Below, piece by piece: positions 61,910 to 64,000 of a stretch of DNA of 64,000 nt. Source of the DNA: Pseudooceanicola endophyticus (GTDB lineage Bacteria > Pseudomonadota > Alphaproteobacteria > Rhodobacterales > Rhodobacteraceae); contig NZ_JAHIAB010000002.1 in NCBI RefSeq assembly GCF_018760365.1, forward strand, positions 1 through 64,000, written 5' to 3'. Numbering within the stretch: position 1 is the first letter of the stretch; each line of letters begins with the position of its first letter. The notes under the pieces were generated by a model that was given only the letters and a program-made list of their open reading frames with translations, was not told the origin of the DNA and did not search any database. A program made the position numbers and the translations under genes.

Positions 61910-64000
61910 ATGGCCGGCTTTCCCACCTCAGCCCGGGTTGTCATCATCGGCGGAGGCGTGGTCGGCGTCTCGGCGCTCTATCACCTGGCCCGCGCCGGCT
62001 GGAGCGATTGCGTCCTGCTGGAGAAGAACGAGCTGACGGCGGGATCGACCTGGCATGCGGCGGGCAATGTGCCGACCTTTTCGGGGGACTGGGCGCTGAT
62101 GAACATGCAGCGCTATTCAGCCGAGCTGTATCGCCGCCTTGGCGCCGAGGTCGATTACCCGATGAACTACCATGTAACGGGCTCTGTCCGGCTGGGGCAC
62201 AGTGCCGACCGGCTGGAGGAATTCCGCCGCGTCGTCGGCATGGGGCGGCGCCAGGGCATGGGGATGGAGATCCTCTCGCCCGGGGATCTGAAGGGGCGCT
62301 ATCCCTTCGTGGAGACCGGCGGGCTGACCGGCGCGCTATATGATCCGAACGACGGTGATATCGACCCCGCGCAGCTGACCCAGGCGCTGGCCAAGGGCGC
62401 GCGGGCCGCCGGCGCCCGGATCGAGCGCTTCTGCCCCGCCACCGGCGTGCGCCGGGAGGGCGAGGACTGGGTGGTCGAGACCCAGAAGGGAGAGATCCGC
62501 TGCGAGATCGTCGTCAATGCCGCTGGCTACTATGCCGCCGAGGTCGCCCGCTGGTTCGGCCGCCGCCTGCCGATGGTGGTGATGAGCCATCAGTACCTGC
62601 TGTTCGACACCGTGCCCGAGCTGGAAAGCTGGTCGCGCGAGGTCGGTCACAAGCTGCCGCTGCTGCGCGATGTCGATGACAGCTACTACCTGCGGCAGGA
62701 GAAATACGGCTTCAACCTCGGGCCCTATGAATCCGCCTGCAAGGCGCACTGGATCACCCCCGAGGATCCCTTCCCGCAGGATTTCAGCTTTCAGCTGTTT
62801 CCCGATGATCTGGACCGGCTGGAGCCGCAGATCGCCGCCGCCATGGGGCGCGTGCCGCTGCTGGAACAGGCCGCACTGACCCGGGTGATCAACGGCCCGA
62901 TCCCCTATACGCCCGATGGCAACCCGCTGATCGGCCCGATGCCCGGGGTGCCCAATGCCTACGAGGCCTGCGTATTCACCTTCGGGATCTGCCAGGGCGG
63001 CGGCGCCGGCAAGGCGCTGGCGGAATGGATCACCGAGGGGCGCACGGAATGGGACATGTGGTCCTGCGACCCGCGTCGCTTCACCGGCTTCGAGGAGCCC
63101 GATTATGCCATCGCCAAGGGCAAGGAGATCTATGGCAACGAATATGCCATCCATTACCCGCACCATGTCTGGCCGGCGGCGCGCGACCGCAAGTGCTCGC
63201 CCCTGCATGAGGCGCTGAAGGCACGTGGCGCGCAGTTCGGCCCCTTCAACGGCTGGGAGCGCGCGCTGTGGTTTGCCCGCCCGGGCGATGACACCTCAGA
63301 GGCGGCGCAGCGCACCTGGCGTCGGGACGGCCCCTGGGAAGGTGCCGTGGCCGAGGAGGCCCGCGCGGTGCGGGATCATGCCGGGGTGCTGGACCTGCCG
63401 GGGTTCTCGCGCTTCCGCCTCAGCGGGGCGGGGGCGGCGGAGTGGCTGGCGCGGCAGATCACCGGGCGGGTGCCGCAGCCCGGGCGGCTGGGGCTGGGTT
63501 ACTTCGCCGATGAAACCGGCGGCATCGTGACCGAGATGTCGATGGCCTGTCTGGCCCCCGATACCTTCTGGCTGATCACCGCCGCCACCGCCCAGTCCCA
63601 TGACCGCGACTGGCTGATGAAGCATCTGGAGCCGGGGCTGGAGCTGCGGGACGAGACCGCGGACTGGACCACCCTGATCCTGACCGGCCCGAAGGCGCGC
63701 GATCTGCTGGCGCCGCTCAGTGATGCGGATCTCTCGCTTCCCTGGCTCAGCCTTCAGGAGGCGCAGGTGGCGGGCCGTCCGGTGCAACTGATCCGCGTCA
63801 GCTTCGCCGGAGAGCTGGGCTGGGAGCTGCACGCGCGCCCCGAAGACGCGCCGGCGCTGTGGGACGCTCTGGTGGCGGCAGGGGTGCGGCCCTTCGGGAT
63901 GTTCGCCCTCGACAGCCTGCGGATCGAGAAGGGCTATCGCGGCTGGAAGACCGATCTTTCCACCGAATACAGCGTGCTTCAGGCGGGGCTGGGCCGTTTC
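61910..64000 (+). CDS. Dimethylglycine/sarcosine dehydrogenase-like FAD protein with aminomethyltransferase domain (3' end outside window)
   Basis: About 697 codons visible. The N-terminal DAO domain starts VVIIGGGVVGVSALYHLARA and has STWHAAGNVPTFSG, the covalent-FAD-type site of DMGDH. An FAO_M-like middle part follows (GYRG-type region near RRFTGFEEPDYAIAKGKEIY). From about residue 440 the GcvT-like folate domain begins (FNGWERALWFA, LDLPGFSRFRLSGAGAAEWL). Such proteins demethylate dimethylglycine, sarcosine or related N-methyl compounds, passing the methylene to tetrahydrofolate. ATG at 61910 with GGAG 6 bp upstream. The last visible residues are LSTEYSVLQAGLGRF. Confidence 0.9.
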   Translation, partial: MAGFPTSARVVIIGGGVVGVSALYHLARAGWSDCVLLEKNELTAGSTWHAAGNVPTFSGDWALMNMQRYSAELYRRLGAEVDYPMNYHVTGSVRLGHSADRLEEFRRVVGMGRRQGMGMEILSPGDLKGRYPFVETGGLTGALYDPNDGDIDPAQLTQALAKGARAAGARIERFCPATGVRREGEDWVVETQKGEIRCEIVVNAAGYYAAEVARWFGRRLPMVVMSHQYLLFDTVPELESWSREVGHKLPLLRDVDDSYYLRQEKYGFNLGPYESACKAHWITPEDPFPQDFSFQLFPDDLDRLEPQIAAAMGRVPLLEQAALTRVINGPIPYTPDGNPLIGPMPGVPNAYEACVFTFGICQGGGAGKALAEWITEGRTEWDMWSCDPRRFTGFEEPDYAIAKGKEIYGNEYAIHYPHHVWPAARDRKCSPLHEALKARGAQFGPFNGWERALWFARPGDDTSEAAQRTWRRDGPWEGAVAEEARAVRDHAGVLDLPGFSRFRLSGAGAAEWLARQITGRVPQPGRLGLGYFADETGGIVTEMSMACLAPDTFWLITAATAQSHDRDWLMKHLEPGLELRDETADWTTLILTGPKARDLLAPLSDADLSLPWLSLQEAQVAGRPVQLIRVSFAGELGWELHARPEDAPALWDALVAAGVRPFGMFALDSLRIEKGYRGWKTDLSTEYSVLQAGLGRF

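Overview
The window is GC-rich bacterial DNA with tightly packed, often overlapping genes. It most likely comes from an alphaproteobacterium of the Rhodobacterales (Paracoccus/Rhodobacter-like). Pointers are the strong G/C third-position bias, a CcsR/cuckoo-type small RNA with paired CCTCCTCCC loops, NMT1-type ABC importers, DMGDH/sarcosine dehydrogenase-like fusions and the overall gene families. No phage, plasmid or CRISPR module is visible. The only mobile element is a partial IS1182-family transposase at the left edge.

Left part (1-5.5 kb): the IS fragment abuts a frameshifted GNAT gene. A polar amino-acid ABC importer operon follows, with its GntR/FCD regulator as first gene. From 5.7 to 14.1 kb there is a minus-strand block: an AraC regulator with a coupled HTH-less paralogue, XapX protein, alpha/beta hydrolase, isochorismatase-like hydrolase, amidohydrolase with a Cys/His-rich tail, small GNAT, MFS exporter and pirin. 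At 14.3-16.9 kb a quinone-detoxification-like pair (MhqD/MhqO type) is divergent from a LysR gene. Then come an MFS exporter, a decayed LysR gene joined to a DUF3237 gene, cueR, and a LysR divergent from ilvD.

Middle (22.5-36.5 kb): mqo, the pstSCAB phosphate importer (Pho box upstream, no phoU), a membrane diguanylate cyclase and the small RNA. A GH25 lipoprotein follows, then a compact lipid/glycan operon (LpxH-like phosphoesterase, GT21, DedA, GT2), an MFS gene and a small periplasmic protein.

Right (36.5-64 kb): a CPA1 antiporter with a cyclic-nucleotide domain, and a thiamin salvage operon (thiM, thiE, thiD, tenA) under a TPP riboswitch. Divergent from it is a nine-gene operon: an NMT1-type ABC importer, CodA-like deaminase, FAD oxidoreductase, two flavodoxin-fold NAD(P)H reductases and a creatininase-family amidohydrolase. 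This looks like an uncharacterised uptake and catabolism/salvage route for an N-heterocycle and is the strongest candidate for an undescribed system. After it come a membrane-anchored regulator-like protein and a glucosylglycerate cluster, with phosphorylase convergent on gpgS and an MpgP-like phosphatase. The window ends with tRNA-Val, a LysR/epimerase pair, a GGDEF-EAL protein, a broken outer-membrane protein gene and the start of a dimethylglycine dehydrogenase-like gene that runs off the right edge.
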